64,000 nucleotides of DNA, taken from assembly GCA_036560705.1 (NCBI GenBank), contig DATBQR010000077.1:8165-72164 (forward strand), read 5' to 3'. This document shows, one piece after another, positions 27,468-36,954 of this stretch; within the stretch, counting starts at the first letter, position 1, and every line of letters starts with the position of its first letter. The notes under the pieces are model-generated. The model searched no databases, was not told the origin of the DNA, and worked only from the letters and a program-made list of their open reading frames with translations. A program made the translations under genes and the position numbers. This stretch comes from RBG-16-66-20 sp036560705 (lineage in GTDB: Bacteria; Pseudomonadota; Gammaproteobacteria; Burkholderiales; SG8-39).

Positions 27468-28549
27468 GCGGCTTTTTCGGCGAGCTGCGCCAGCAGCTCG
27501 GTCTGGTGCTCCGCCGCCAGCGCGCTGACGATGTCGTCCAGTTCGCCGTCCATGATGCGCTCGATCTTGTACAGGGTCAGGTTGATGCGGTGGTCGGTGA
27601 CGCGGCCCTGCGGGAAGTTGTAGGTGCGGATGCGCTCGGAGCGGTCGCCCGAGCCGATCAGCGATTTGCGCGTCGAGGCGGTCTTCGCCGCCAGCTCCTT
27701 CTCCTGCTTGTCCTTGATGCGCGCCGAGAGCACCGACAGCGCCCTTTCCCGGTTCTTGTGCTGCGAGCGCGAATCCTGGCACTCGACCACGATGCCGGTC
27801 GGCAGGTGCGTGATGCGGATCGCCGAATCGGTCTTGTTGACGTGCTGGCCGCCGGCGCCCGAGGCACGGTAGGTGTCGATGCGCAGCTCGGCGGGATTCA
27901 GCACCACCTCGCCTACCGCGTCGGCCTCCGGCAGGACCGCGACCGTGCAGGCCGACGTATGAATCCGCCCCTGCGTTTCGGTCTCGGGCACGCGCTGCAC
28001 GCGATGGCCGCCGGATTCGAATTTCAGCTTCGAGTACGCGCCTTGCCCGGCGATGCGCGCGACCACTTCCTTGAAGCCGCCCAGTTCGGAGGGGCTTTCC
28101 GAGATCAGCTCCACCTTCCAGCCCTGGCGCTCGGCGTAGCGCGTGTACATGCGGAACAGGTCGCCGGCGAACAGCCCGGACTCGTCGCCGCCGGTGCCGG
28201 CGCGCACCTCGAGGAAGATGTTCCGGTCGTCGTTCGGGTCGCGCGGCAGCAGCGCCGCCTGCAGCTCGGCTTCCAGCCGGCCCATCGCCGCCTGGGCGGT
28301 CTTCATCTCCTCGTCGGCGAAACCCTTCATCGACGGGTCGGAAGCCATGTCGCGCGCGGCGGCGGCATCCCGTTCCGCGTCCTGATAGCGCCCGTAGAGT
28401 CCGGCCAGCGCCGTGAGTTCGGAGTGCTCCCGCGACAGCTTGCGGAACTCGTCCATGTCGCGCGCCGCCTTCTCGGCCGACAGCAACCGATTCAGCTCCT
28501 CCAGCCGTCTCGCCTGGCTGTCGAGCTTCGCACGCAGCGAAGGTTTCAA
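27464..28549 (-). CDS. prfA: Peptide chain release factor 1
   Basis: A 361-residue class I release factor reading UAA and UAG. The codon-recognition tripeptide in the RF1 position reads PET (in RVPETETQGR), where E. coli has PAT, and the catalytic GGQ loop is in RASGAGGQHVNKTDSA. EVRAGTGGDES and RSQHKNRERAL are further family blocks. The start is TTG at 28549, 10 nt after the hemA stop; the N-terminus KPSLRAKLDSQARRLEEL is correct for RF1. The hemA-prfA-prmC order is the common proteobacterial one. Confidence 0.96.
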   Translation of the reverse strand: MKPSLRAKLDSQARRLEELNRLLSAEKAARDMDEFRKLSREHSELTALAGLYGRYQDAERDAAAARDMASDPSMKGFADEEMKTAQAAMGRLEAELQAALLPRDPNDDRNIFLEVRAGTGGDESGLFAGDLFRMYTRYAERQGWKVELISESPSELGGFKEVVARIAGQGAYSKLKFESGGHRVQRVPETETQGRIHTSACTVAVLPEADAVGEVVLNPAELRIDTYRASGAGGQHVNKTDSAIRITHLPTGIVVECQDSRSQHKNRERALSVLSARIKDKQEKELAAKTASTRKSLIGSGDRSERIRTYNFPQGRVTDHRINLTLYKIERIMDGELDDIVSALAAEHQTELLAQLAEKAA

Positions 28550-28559
28550 GGCCGCAGCT

Positions 28560-29804
28560 TCAAGGACGAATACGGAACAGGCGCGCGAGCGTGCCGGCGA
28601 GCGTACGCCGCTCCTCGCCGGTCGCCTCGTTCAGCGCCTGCGTCGGCGCGTGCATCAGCTTGTTGGTGAGGCCCTGCGACAAGGTCTCCAGCACCTGTCT
28701 CGGATCCTCGCCGCGGGCGAGGAGCTTCAGTGCGCGCTCGACCTCGCTCTTGCGCGCGTCCTCGGCCTGGTCGCGCAGCGCGCGGATCAGCGGCACGGAT
28801 TCCCGCACCTGCATCCAGTGCATGAACTGGCCGACCTGCGTATCGATGATCGCCTCGGCCTGCTCTACCGCCGAGCGGCGCGCATCCAGGTTCCCCTGCA
28901 CGATGCCCTGCAGATCGTCGATGGTGTAGAGGAACACGTCGTCCAGTTCCCCGACCTCGGGCTCGATGTCGCGCGGCACCGCCAGGTCGACCATGAACAT
29001 CGGCAGGTGGCGCCGTGCTTTCAGCGCGCGCTCGGCCAGCCCCTTGCCGAGGATCGGCAGAGAACTCGCCGTGCACGACACCACCACGTCGTACTCGTGC
29101 AGGTGCGCCGCCAGCTCGCGCAGCTCGATCGCGCGCGCATTGAACCGGTGCGCGAGCGCCTGCGCGCGCTCCAGGGTGCGATTGGCGACCGCGATGCGCG
29201 CCGGCGCCTGCGCCGCGAAGTGCGTGGCGCACAGCTCGATCATCTCGCCGGCGCCGATGAACAGCACTTTCTGGTCCTTGAGGGAGGGGAAGATCCGCGC
29301 CGCCAGCTTCACCGCCGCGGCCGCCATGGACACGCTGTTCGCGCCGACCTGCGTGGTCGTGCGCACCTCCTTCGCCACCGCGAAGGAGCGCTGGAAAAGC
29401 TTGTTCAGCACCGTGCCGAGCGTGCCCGCCGCCTCGGCCGAGCGCGCCGCGTTCTTCATCTGGCCAAGGATTTCCGGCTCGCCGAGCACCATCGAATCCA
29501 GTCCCGAGGCGACGCGGAACGCGTGCCGCACGGCCTGCTCGCGCGGCAGGGTGTACAGGTAGGGCGCAAGTTCGTCCGGATCGACGCGGTGGTACTTCGC
29601 CAGCCACTGCGCCGCGGCCTGCGACGGCTCGCCCGACAGGTAGAGCTCGGTGCGGTTGCAGGTCGACAGGATTGCCGCCTCGGGCGCGAGGACGCGCTTC
29701 GCCTCGCCGAGCGCCTCGCTCAAGCGCTCGACATCGAATACCACCCGCTCGCGCACGGCGAGCGGCGCAGTCTGGTGATTCAGTCCGAGGGCGAAGACGG
29801 TCAT
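28560..29804 (-). CDS. hemA: Glutamyl-tRNA reductase
   Basis: A 414-residue enzyme that reduces glutamyl-tRNA to glutamate-1-semialdehyde, the first committed step of C5 haem synthesis. The N-terminus MTVFALGLNHQTAPLAVRE, the catalytic Cys49 in STCNRTELY, GLDSMVLGEPEILGQ, the NADPH-binding FIGAGEM and the C-terminal dimerisation helices are all present. It heads hemA-prfA-prmC-grxD, which links tRNA-derived haem precursor supply with translation termination. An 83-nt gap separates it from the EAL-domain gene upstream on the same strand. Confidence 0.97.
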   Translation of the reverse strand: MTVFALGLNHQTAPLAVRERVVFDVERLSEALGEAKRVLAPEAAILSTCNRTELYLSGEPSQAAAQWLAKYHRVDPDELAPYLYTLPREQAVRHAFRVASGLDSMVLGEPEILGQMKNAARSAEAAGTLGTVLNKLFQRSFAVAKEVRTTTQVGANSVSMAAAAVKLAARIFPSLKDQKVLFIGAGEMIELCATHFAAQAPARIAVANRTLERAQALAHRFNARAIELRELAAHLHEYDVVVSCTASSLPILGKGLAERALKARRHLPMFMVDLAVPRDIEPEVGELDDVFLYTIDDLQGIVQGNLDARRSAVEQAEAIIDTQVGQFMHWMQVRESVPLIRALRDQAEDARKSEVERALKLLARGEDPRQVLETLSQGLTNKLMHAPTQALNEATGEERRTLAGTLARLFRIRP

Positions 29805-29838
29805 GAAGCGGAAAATGCCGGCGCTTGGTTAGAGCGCC

Positions 29839-29844
29839 ATTTTA
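29839..29844 (-). promoter_or_regulatory. Candidate -10 element for hemA
   Basis: TAAAAT on the minus strand, 35 nt before the hemA ATG and within the 83-nt gap separating hemA from the signalling operon. No convincing -35 hexamer is present, so this is weak evidence for an independent hemA promoter. Confidence 0.3.
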
Positions 29845-29887
29845 CCGCCTCCCGCCCGTCGAGGCCGGCACGGATGCCCGGGCCGCC

Positions 29888-32521
29888 TCAGGCCGCGGCG
29901 TTGCGCAGCAGCTCCTCGATCTTTTCTCTAGGCTGCGGCGGGCTGAACAGGTAGCCCTGCATCTGGTCGCAGCGCAGGAGGCGCAGCAGCTGCGCCTGCT
30001 CCTCGGTTTCGACACCCTCGGCCACCACCTTGAGCCGCAGCGCCTGCGCGAGGGAAATGATGGTCGACACGATGCTGGTCGCGTCCGCGCTGCTGGTCAT
30101 GGCGTGGACGAAACTGCGGTCGATCTTCACCGTGTCGATCGGCAGGCGGCTCAGGTAGGCAAGCGACGAGTGGCCCGTGCCGAAATCGTCGAGCGAGATA
30201 TTGGCGCCCTGCTCGCGCAGGCTGCGCAGCTTGCGGATGCTCTCCTCGATGTCCTGCATCAGCAGGCTTTCCGTGACCTCCAGATCGACGCCGTTGTCCG
30301 GCCCGCCCAGCGCGTCCCTGACGTCGTCCACGAAGCTGCGCTGACGCAGCTGCAGCGCCGAGACGTTGACCGCGATGCGGGGCGGTTGCAGACCCTGCGC
30401 TTTCCATTCGCGGTATATCGTCGCGGCGATCTCGAGCGCCTGCCGGCCGGCCTCCTGGATGAGGCCCGTTTCCTCCAGCACCGGCACGAAGCGCGCCGGC
30501 GACATCAGAAGGTTGTCCGGACCGCGCCAGCGCATCAGCGCTTCCAGCCCGACGATGCGCTTGGAGACCATGTCGACCTTGGGCTGGTAGTGGAGGAACA
30601 GCTCGCGCTGCTCGACCGCGCGGCGCAGGCGCCCTTCCAGCTCCACCTGCTCGGCAACGCGCGCATTGATGTGCGGCGCGTAGAACAGGAATTTGTCCCC
30701 GGTTTCCTTGGCCCGCTTGAGCGAAGCCTCCGCGTTGCGGAACAGCGCATCCGCGTCGGTGCCGTCGTCGGGGAACAGCGCGATGCCGGCCTTCGCCGTT
30801 ACCTGGATCTCGCGCCCCTCGACCTCCACCGCCCGGCCGACGATCTCGGCGGCCGACTCGTCGAGGATCCGGGCGGCATCCGCCGCGTCCTGGATCGCTG
30901 GCCGCATGACGGCGAACATGTTGCCGCCCAGCCGCGCCACGCGGTTGAGATCGCCGACGGCGCCATGCAGGCGGCGCGCGAGGGCGCGCAGCACCTCGTC
31001 GCCCGCATGCTGCCCGAAGGTGTCGTTGATCGCCTTGAAGCGTTCGATATCGAACACCGTCAGCGAGAGCATGGTGCCGCTGCGGCGCGACGCCTCGATC
31101 GCCTGGGTCAGCCGGTCCTGGAACAGCGTCCGGTTGGGCAGTTCGGTGAGCGGGTCGTACAGCGCCAGGTAGTTCAATTTCTCCTGCTTCGCCTGCAGTT
31201 CCAGCGCGAATTCCAGGTTGGCGACCATTTCCGAGAGCAGCGCCAGTTCCTCCTGGTCGAAGAAATTCGGCTCGCGCGCGCGCAGGATCGCCGCCGCAAC
31301 GACCGCGTTCTCCGCGCGCACCGGCAGGATTACCAGCGAATAATTGTTTTCCTCCGTCAACTTTCCGCGACTCTCGACGCGCTTGTCGTTGCGCATGTCG
31401 TTCGACACTGTCACCTGCCGGCTGCGCACCGCTTGCGCGAGCAGGCTTTGCGCGCGCTGCGGGTCGCGGTTGTATCCGTCGACGATCAGCTGGAAGGCGC
31501 CTGGCGACTCTTCCGTGGTCGCGCCGACCGACAGCTTGCCGGCGGGGTCCAGCTCCACGACGCGGGCCAGCACGAAGCCGCCGCGTGCGACCGCGATGCG
31601 GCAGAACTCCTCGAACAGCGGGCGCCGCTCCCGTATCCGCATGAACGCCGAATTCGCGGCGCTGAGCAGGTCGCGGATCCTTCCCAGGCGCGCCAGGCGC
31701 TCGCGCTGGCGCACCGCTTCGGAGATGTCGCGCGCCAGGCCGTCGATGCGCACCGCGGCGCCCGCGGCGTCCCGTATCACGCGCCCACGGTCGTGGATCC
31801 AGGTGGTGGAACCATCCGGCCGTACCGCCCGGTACTCGATGTCGAACGGCGCGCCTTTTTGCAGTTGCTGCCACGCCTCCAGAACGGCGGGCCTGTCCTC
31901 CGCGTGGACCACGTTGATCCAGAAGTCCGGATCGGAAAGAAACGCCTCCGCCGTCTGTCCGAAAATTGCGTTTGCCGCCGGGCTCACGTATGCAAGGCGT
32001 TCGCTCGGCAGTTCCACGGACCACAGCATGTCCGGCATCGCCTCGTAGATGCTTTCCAGGCGTTCGCGAGCCTCGGCGAGCTTCTTCTCGGCCTTGCGGC
32101 GCGCGCGGCGGTCGCGGGCGTCATGCAGCGCGCGCTCGATCGCCGCCGGCAGGCGCACCAGGTTGTTCTTCAGCACGTAGTCGGTCGCGCCGTTCCTCAG
32201 AGCGCGAATCGCGTATTCCTCGCCGATGGTGCCGGATACGAATATGAACGGAACTTCGGGGGCGGCATCGCGCGCCAGCGCCAGCGCGGCCATGCCGTCG
32301 AAGTGCGGCATCGAGAAATCGGAAATGATGATGTTGGGATCGAACTCCGTCAGCGCGCGCAGGAATGCCGCCTCGTCGTCGACGAGACGGTGCACGACGC
32401 GCAGCCCGGCGCGTTTGAGTTCGCGTATTTCGAGTTCGGCGTCGGTCGCCACGTCCTCCACCATGAGGACGCGGACCGGCGGCGCGCCATTCGGCTTGAT
32501 TTGAGCAGCGTCCATTGTCAC
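29888..32521 (-). CDS. REC-PAS-GAF-GGDEF(degenerate)-EAL c-di-GMP phosphodiesterase
   Basis: An 877-residue soluble response regulator. Receiver (about 16-130, phospho-acceptor Asp68 in ISDFSMP), PAS (about 155-270), GAF (about 285-445), GGDEF-like (about 455-615) and EAL (about 625-870). The cyclase signature is degenerate, GGNMF at 532-536, so no diguanylate cyclase activity is expected. The EAL domain keeps its catalytic set: EAL at 660-662, NVSALQL, VTESLL, DDFGTGHSS, KIDRSF, AEGVET and QGYLFSPP. I infer a phosphorylation-controlled c-di-GMP hydrolase, the output of the six-gene operon. The start is GTG 32521, overlapping the preceding regulator's stop (GTGA); ATG 32515 is the alternative. 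Confidence 0.9.
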   Translation of the reverse strand: MTMDAAQIKPNGAPPVRVLMVEDVATDAELEIRELKRAGLRVVHRLVDDEAAFLRALTEFDPNIIISDFSMPHFDGMAALALARDAAPEVPFIFVSGTIGEEYAIRALRNGATDYVLKNNLVRLPAAIERALHDARDRRARRKAEKKLAEARERLESIYEAMPDMLWSVELPSERLAYVSPAANAIFGQTAEAFLSDPDFWINVVHAEDRPAVLEAWQQLQKGAPFDIEYRAVRPDGSTTWIHDRGRVIRDAAGAAVRIDGLARDISEAVRQRERLARLGRIRDLLSAANSAFMRIRERRPLFEEFCRIAVARGGFVLARVVELDPAGKLSVGATTEESPGAFQLIVDGYNRDPQRAQSLLAQAVRSRQVTVSNDMRNDKRVESRGKLTEENNYSLVILPVRAENAVVAAAILRAREPNFFDQEELALLSEMVANLEFALELQAKQEKLNYLALYDPLTELPNRTLFQDRLTQAIEASRRSGTMLSLTVFDIERFKAINDTFGQHAGDEVLRALARRLHGAVGDLNRVARLGGNMFAVMRPAIQDAADAARILDESAAEIVGRAVEVEGREIQVTAKAGIALFPDDGTDADALFRNAEASLKRAKETGDKFLFYAPHINARVAEQVELEGRLRRAVEQRELFLHYQPKVDMVSKRIVGLEALMRWRGPDNLLMSPARFVPVLEETGLIQEAGRQALEIAATIYREWKAQGLQPPRIAVNVSALQLRQRSFVDDVRDALGGPDNGVDLEVTESLLMQDIEESIRKLRSLREQGANISLDDFGTGHSSLAYLSRLPIDTVKIDRSFVHAMTSSADATSIVSTIISLAQALRLKVVAEGVETEEQAQLLRLLRCDQMQGYLFSPPQPREKIEELLRNAAA

Positions 32522-32961
32522 CCCGATGGCGTCCGGTTGATGGCGAGCCAGTAGAAACCTGCCTGCCGCACGATGTCGGCCACCGCGGCGAAATCCACGG
32601 GTTTCACCACGTAGCTATTGACCCCGAGGTCGTAGGTCTGCGCCAGGTCCTTCTCCTCCTGAGAGGAAGTCATGACGACCACCGGTATGCGGCGCGTGCG
32701 CTCGTCGGCCTTGACCGCTTTCAGCACCTCGATGCCGTCGACCCGCGGCATCTTCAGGTCGAGCAGCACCAGGCGCGGGACGATGTCCTCCCGCTGCGCG
32801 TAGGCGCCGCGCCTGAATAGATAGTCGAGCGCCTGCTCGCCGTCCTTCACCCACAGGAGCTTGTTCGCCAGGCCGCCCTTTTGCAGGGCCCGCATGGTGA
32901 GTTCGGCATCGCGCCCGTTGTCTTCCACCAGAAGGATTTCGATCTGCTCAAACTGTTCCAT
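32518..32961 (-). CDS. Single-domain response regulator (Rcp1/CheY-like)
   Basis: A 147-residue stand-alone receiver. Acidic pocket Glu13-Asp14 in LLVEDN, phospho-acceptor Asp68 in LLDLKMPRVDG, Thr98 in VVMTSS, and Lys120 in YVVKPVDF are all in place; the C-terminal tail (FYWLAINRTPSG) is typical of the Rcp1-like group paired with phytochrome-type kinases. It probably shuttles phosphate from one or both kinases in the operon. ATG 32961 is preferred; the open frame continues 13 codons upstream inside the kinase gene. It overlaps the upstream kinase by 14 nt and the downstream EAL gene by GTGA. Confidence 0.93.
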   Translation of the reverse strand: MEQFEQIEILLVEDNGRDAELTMRALQKGGLANKLLWVKDGEQALDYLFRRGAYAQREDIVPRLVLLDLKMPRVDGIEVLKAVKADERTRRIPVVVMTSSQEEKDLAQTYDLGVNSYVVKPVDFAAVADIVRQAGFYWLAINRTPSG

Positions 32962-34471
32962 CGATCCTCTCCTTCGGCAAAGTGAAATAGAACGTCGCAC
33001 CCTGGTTCGGCTTGCCTTCAGCCCACACGCGTCCGCCGTGACGGTTGACGATGCGCTGCACCAGCGCGAGCCCGACCCCGGTCCCGGGGAATTCGCTGGA
33101 GTCGTGCAGCCGCTGGAATACCCCGAACAGCTTGGACTGGTAGCGCGGATCGAAGCCGGCCCCGTTGTCCCGGACGAAGTAGATGTGCTCCTTCTCGTCG
33201 GTGACGGCGCTGACGACGATCTGCGGCTTGCCGTTCTTGGAACTGAATTTCAGCGCATTGGACAGCAGGTTCGCCCACACCTGGCCGAGTAATACCCGGT
33301 CGCCCTTCGTCTGCGGCAGGGTGCCGAGCTGCAGGTCGACCCCCTGGCCGTTGTGCTGCGCATGCAGTCCGTCGAGCGTCGTGCGCGCGAGCTTGCTCAT
33401 GTCGAGATCGACGATTTGCAGCGCCTTGCGTCCGAGGCGGGAAAAAGCGAGCAGATCGTCGATCAGCACGCCCATGCGGCGCCCCTCGTCCTGCACGATG
33501 GCGATCTTGCGCTTCGCTTCCTCGTCGAGAGCGGGGCCGTGGTCCTCCATCAGCGCGTCGGCAAAGCCGATGATGCCGCGCAGGGGGGCGCGCAAATCGT
33601 GCGAGACCGAGTAGCTGAAACCCTCCAGCTCCTTGTTGGCCGCTTCCAGCTGCGAGGTACGCTCGGACACGCGCTGCTCCAGTTCGGCATTCAGCTTGCG
33701 GCGATCCTCGTCGGCGCGTTGCCGCTCCGCCACCTCGTGCTCGAGCGAGCGATTGGAGGCCTCCAGCGCTTCGGCCCGCCGCCCCACCTCGGCCAGCATG
33801 TCGTTGAAGGCATCCACCAGGTAGCCGATCTCGTCCTGGGTCGTCTTGCGCGCGCGCAGGGAGAAATCCCTGCGTTCCATCACCTGGCGCGCCACGTCCG
33901 TGACCTCGAGGATCGGCTTGGTCACCGCCGCCTGGAGCCAGACCGACATCAGGGCGGCGGCCAGCAGGCTCAGCGCCATCACCCCGCCGAGAATGCCCAG
34001 GTAATCCTTCAACCGCTCGAACGGTTCGTAACCCGCTCTCAGGTACGCCGTGCCGACGATTTCGCCGTTCTCCACGATCCTCTTGAACAGCAGCAACTCG
34101 TTTCCAGCGACGCGGGAACCATCCGCCTCGGGCAGGCTCGGAAACGCCGCCCTGGGCGCGTCCCGGCCTTCGTAGCTCGCGAAGAGCTTGCCTTTCGCGT
34201 TGTAGATACCGGCCGCATAGATGTTGGGCCTGACCCCGAGCAGGGCCAGGTTCTCGTTCGCGGACTTGGGATCCTCGAACGCGAGCGCGGGCGCGCTCGC
34301 GCGCCCGAGGATTTCCGCCTGCGTGACCAGGTCGTTCTCCAGCTGCCGCTGGTAGTTGCGCAGGTCGTACAAAACCAGCGCCGTGCCCGCGACCAGCAGC
34401 GCGACGAAGGTCGCCGCCAGCACCACCAGGGCGAGCTTGTATCGGACGGAGCGGGCGATCGCCTTGAACAT
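32948..34471 (-). CDS. Sensor histidine kinase with CHASE8-like periplasmic domain and HAMP
   Basis: A 507-residue inner-membrane kinase. TM1 (about 12-34), a periplasmic CHASE8-type domain (about 35-150: LVTQAEILGRASAPALAFED, ENLALLGVRPNIYAAGIYN), TM2 (about 157-180), HAMP (about 180-235), a coiled coil, HisKA with His291 in FSYSVSHDLRAPL, and an ATPase with VRDNGAGFDPRY and GTGVGLALVQRIVNRHGG. The CHASE8 domain is the same type that YfiN uses to sense YfiR. The gene starts immediately after the stop of a yfiR-like gene (TGAATG), so regulation of this kinase by that periplasmic protein is a strong inference. The likely phospho-receiver is the next gene. Confidence 0.92.
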   Translation of the reverse strand: MFKAIARSVRYKLALVVLAATFVALLVAGTALVLYDLRNYQRQLENDLVTQAEILGRASAPALAFEDPKSANENLALLGVRPNIYAAGIYNAKGKLFASYEGRDAPRAAFPSLPEADGSRVAGNELLLFKRIVENGEIVGTAYLRAGYEPFERLKDYLGILGGVMALSLLAAALMSVWLQAAVTKPILEVTDVARQVMERRDFSLRARKTTQDEIGYLVDAFNDMLAEVGRRAEALEASNRSLEHEVAERQRADEDRRKLNAELEQRVSERTSQLEAANKELEGFSYSVSHDLRAPLRGIIGFADALMEDHGPALDEEAKRKIAIVQDEGRRMGVLIDDLLAFSRLGRKALQIVDLDMSKLARTTLDGLHAQHNGQGVDLQLGTLPQTKGDRVLLGQVWANLLSNALKFSSKNGKPQIVVSAVTDEKEHIYFVRDNGAGFDPRYQSKLFGVFQRLHDSSEFPGTGVGLALVQRIVNRHGGRVWAEGKPNQGATFYFTLPKERIDGTV

Positions 34472-35062
34472 TCAGGGCGTCCCCGTGCGCACCTGCTGGG
34501 CGACCGCCAGCAGCCGCGAACTGAGCTTGAGCCTGCTCTTCTCCGCGGAGTCGAGCGAAATCTCGAAGCGGACGCGGCGGTCCGCCATGACGAAGTTGAT
34601 CACGCTGCCCTGCGCCAGCGCCCCCTCGGATTCCGTGACGACCAGGATCGACCGCGGCTGCGCCGCCTGCAATAGCTGGTTCAGGCGCGCCGCCTCCGAC
34701 CTGCCGACGAACAGGATTTGAATTCCGGCAAGCGGTTCGCCGGCCTTGAGCCGCTTTACCGCGATGTTCCGGTCCTCCAGCTTGCGGCCGGCCACGGCCT
34801 CGACCAGTTCCGCGGCGATCGCGTCGGCGCCGATGACGCCGATCGTGAACGGCGCGTCGGGCCGCGCGTCCGCCGAATCGGGCCATTTCACATAGCCGGC
34901 GAATTTGTACAGGAACGCCGCCTTGACCTGATGTTCGACCGCCTGCGCGTCGTCCTGCGCCGCGCATTGCTCCAGGCAGATGAAGATCGACAGGGCGGCG
35001 AAGATCGCCGTTCTCAGCGTCCGCGCCGGCAGATTCCGCCGCCGTCCGAAGAGGAAGGTCAC
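34472..35062 (-). CDS. YfiR-like periplasmic regulator (DUF4154 family)
   Basis: A 196-residue predicted periplasmic protein: signal peptide (hydrophobic about 18-32, cleavage near EQCAAQ), then EHQVKAAFLYKFAGYVKWP, the hallmark opening of YfiR/DUF4154, and FTIGVIG, GIQILFVGRSE, ILVVTESEG and INFVMADRRVRFEI. In Pseudomonas YfiR binds the periplasmic domain of the cyclase YfiN and represses it. Here the neighbour with the matching domain is a histidine kinase. GTG 35062 overlaps the TonB-receptor stop as GTGA and is preferred over TTG 35071. Only one cysteine survives export prediction, at the signal-peptide end, so the redox switch of YfiR may be absent. Confidence 0.87.
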   Translation of the reverse strand: MTFLFGRRRNLPARTLRTAIFAALSIFICLEQCAAQDDAQAVEHQVKAAFLYKFAGYVKWPDSADARPDAPFTIGVIGADAIAAELVEAVAGRKLEDRNIAVKRLKAGEPLAGIQILFVGRSEAARLNQLLQAAQPRSILVVTESEGALAQGSVINFVMADRRVRFEISLDSAEKSRLKLSSRLLAVAQQVRTGTP

Positions 35063-36954
35063 TGCTTCCAAGTCAGCCTCAGCATCGCACTGCGCGGGAT
35101 TTCGCTTCGCCCGGGCGCCGCGGCGAATTCCGGGTGGCTCGGGTCAAATCCGTTCCGCACGATCAAGGAAATGTCCGTTTCCCGGTTGACCCGCCAACCG
35201 AGCCGCGCGTCCACTGCGTTGTACGCGGGTACGACCGGGTTGGGCAGCGCGGCGACGCGGCGCACCATGACGTCGAATTCGACGCGCGCGGACACATTCC
35301 ACAGCGAGCGCAGCATCCACTGATAGTCGGGATCGTTGCCGAGCGCGCTCGGCCCCGTAGGGTCCCTGCTGCCGGGTTCCACCTGAAGACGTTGCGTCAG
35401 GGTAGTGATCCCGCCCGTCAAACGCCAATCCTGCGTGACTTGATAGGAGCCCCACATCTCGAGCCCGGTCGCATTGCCGTCGATCATGTTCTGGATCACC
35501 GCCGGCGGCGGCTGTCCGCTGCGCAGCTTGTCGTACATGTTGCGGAACAAGGTCACCGAGTAGGACGATGAGCTTGTCGGCTGGGCGCGGTAGCCGAGTT
35601 CGATGACGTTCGAGATTTCCGATTCGAAGCCTGGCCCGCCGTTGATGAGGAACTTCAGGTTGCCGGCAAGGACGGGAGATCCCGGAAAGAAGAAATCCGT
35701 ATCCAGCCGCGCCGGCGCGCGCACGGCGCGGGAAAACGCGGTCCAGACCAGTTGCCGGTCGTCCGGCTTCCACGCCAGCCGGGCGGTCGGCAGGAATTCC
35801 CATCCGGTGTAAACGTTGCTCTCCAGCTTTGCTCCCGCGGTGAACTGCAGGTGCTGGTTCAGCTTGACCTCGTCCTGCACGAACAGGTTGGTCCAGCGCA
35901 GGCTGCGCGAACCGGGAATGAAATCGACCAAGAGGCTCCTGATGGTGCGGTCGTGCGCCACGCGATTGCCGCCCCCCAAAAGCAGCTTGTGATCCCCGAT
36001 GACCATTCCGTACTGCGCATCGATATCGAACGTCTGCATCCTGTCGCGGAACTGGACCAGGTCATCGCGATCGGCATGATCCAGGTAGGCCTGCAAGCGC
36101 AGGTCCGATCCGTCGTCGTATTTCCTGCTCCAGCGCGCCAGCAGGTTCGCCCCGGAGAAGTTGGGAACCCCGAGCGCCGTCTGGTCGGAACTCCCCTTGT
36201 TGGCATCCCCCTGCACCGTGAAGCTATCGCCGGCATGGGCCCAATCGGCGCGAAAGCCGGCCTGCGTGGTGCTCCAGCCGTCGAAGACAGGGGCGCCGGA
36301 GGCGAGCGCGGTCCGGTTGCGGTCGGCGAACTTGCCGTAAACGCGGTAAGCCCCGTCTTCCCCGAGCTTGCCGCCGTAGCGCAGCGCCCGGTCGCCCTCG
36401 GTATTGCCGCTCGTTATGGTAGCGAGCGCCCCCTGCGTATCCCCCGCATGGCGCGTGATGACATTGATGACGCCGTTGACGGCGTTTGCGCCCCACTGCG
36501 CGGCGCCCGGCCCGCTGACGACTTCGATGCGCTCGACGTCCTCTAGCATCACGTCCTGCTGATCCCAGAACACGCCGGAAAAAAGCGGCGAATAGACCGT
36601 GCGGCCATCGATGACCACCAGCAGCTTGTTGCCGATCGCATTGTTGAAGCCGCGCGCGGTGATCGCGTAGGTCTTGGCATCTACGCGCGCCACCTGGAGA
36701 TTCGGCGCGAGCCTGAGCGCCTCCGGCAGGCTGGTCGCCCCGGAACGCCGGATGTCCTCCCCGGTGATTACGAAGATGGACGCCGCGGCGTCGGAGAGCC
36801 GCTCTGGGCGTCGCGATACCGATGTGACCTCGATATTCCCCAGCTCCTCGAGGGAAAGATCGGCCAGCTCCTTCGCCTTTGCATCCTCCGCGTACCCGGG
36901 CGACGAGGCGAGCGCCAGCAGCACGCCGGCGATGGCCCGCATCTGTTTTTTCAT
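35059..36954 (-). CDS. TonB-dependent outer-membrane receptor
   Basis: A 631-residue receptor. Signal peptide (about 1-21), a short linker with DLSLEELGNIEVTSVSRRPE, plug domain (about 45-160; ITGEDIRRSGATSLPEAL, GFNNAIGNKLLVVIDGRTVY, VERIEVVSGPGAAQWGANAV, INVITR) and a beta barrel to the C-terminal LRLTWKQ. The SLEEL-NIEVTSVS N-terminus is typical of a subgroup frequently found beside YfiR-like proteins and signalling genes rather than metal-uptake operons. The ligand is unknown. ATG 36954 overlaps the stop of the upstream kinase (ATGA), and the gene ends in a GTGA overlap with the yfiR-like gene. I infer a surface sensor or a substrate port feeding the periplasmic switch. Confidence 0.92.
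   Translation of the reverse strand: MKKQMRAIAGVLLALASSPGYAEDAKAKELADLSLEELGNIEVTSVSRRPERLSDAAASIFVITGEDIRRSGATSLPEALRLAPNLQVARVDAKTYAITARGFNNAIGNKLLVVIDGRTVYSPLFSGVFWDQQDVMLEDVERIEVVSGPGAAQWGANAVNGVINVITRHAGDTQGALATITSGNTEGDRALRYGGKLGEDGAYRVYGKFADRNRTALASGAPVFDGWSTTQAGFRADWAHAGDSFTVQGDANKGSSDQTALGVPNFSGANLLARWSRKYDDGSDLRLQAYLDHADRDDLVQFRDRMQTFDIDAQYGMVIGDHKLLLGGGNRVAHDRTIRSLLVDFIPGSRSLRWTNLFVQDEVKLNQHLQFTAGAKLESNVYTGWEFLPTARLAWKPDDRQLVWTAFSRAVRAPARLDTDFFFPGSPVLAGNLKFLINGGPGFESEISNVIELGYRAQPTSSSSYSVTLFRNMYDKLRSGQPPPAVIQNMIDGNATGLEMWGSYQVTQDWRLTGGITTLTQRLQVEPGSRDPTGPSALGNDPDYQWMLRSLWNVSARVEFDVMVRRVAALPNPVVPAYNAVDARLGWRVNRETDISLIVRNGFDPSHPEFAAAPGRSEIPRSAMLRLTWKQ

Noticed and set aside
29825..32554. 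A 909-codon open frame antisense to the EAL-domain gene
   Set aside because: Arg/Gln/His-rich composition with no motifs, while the minus-strand frame holds five clear domains.
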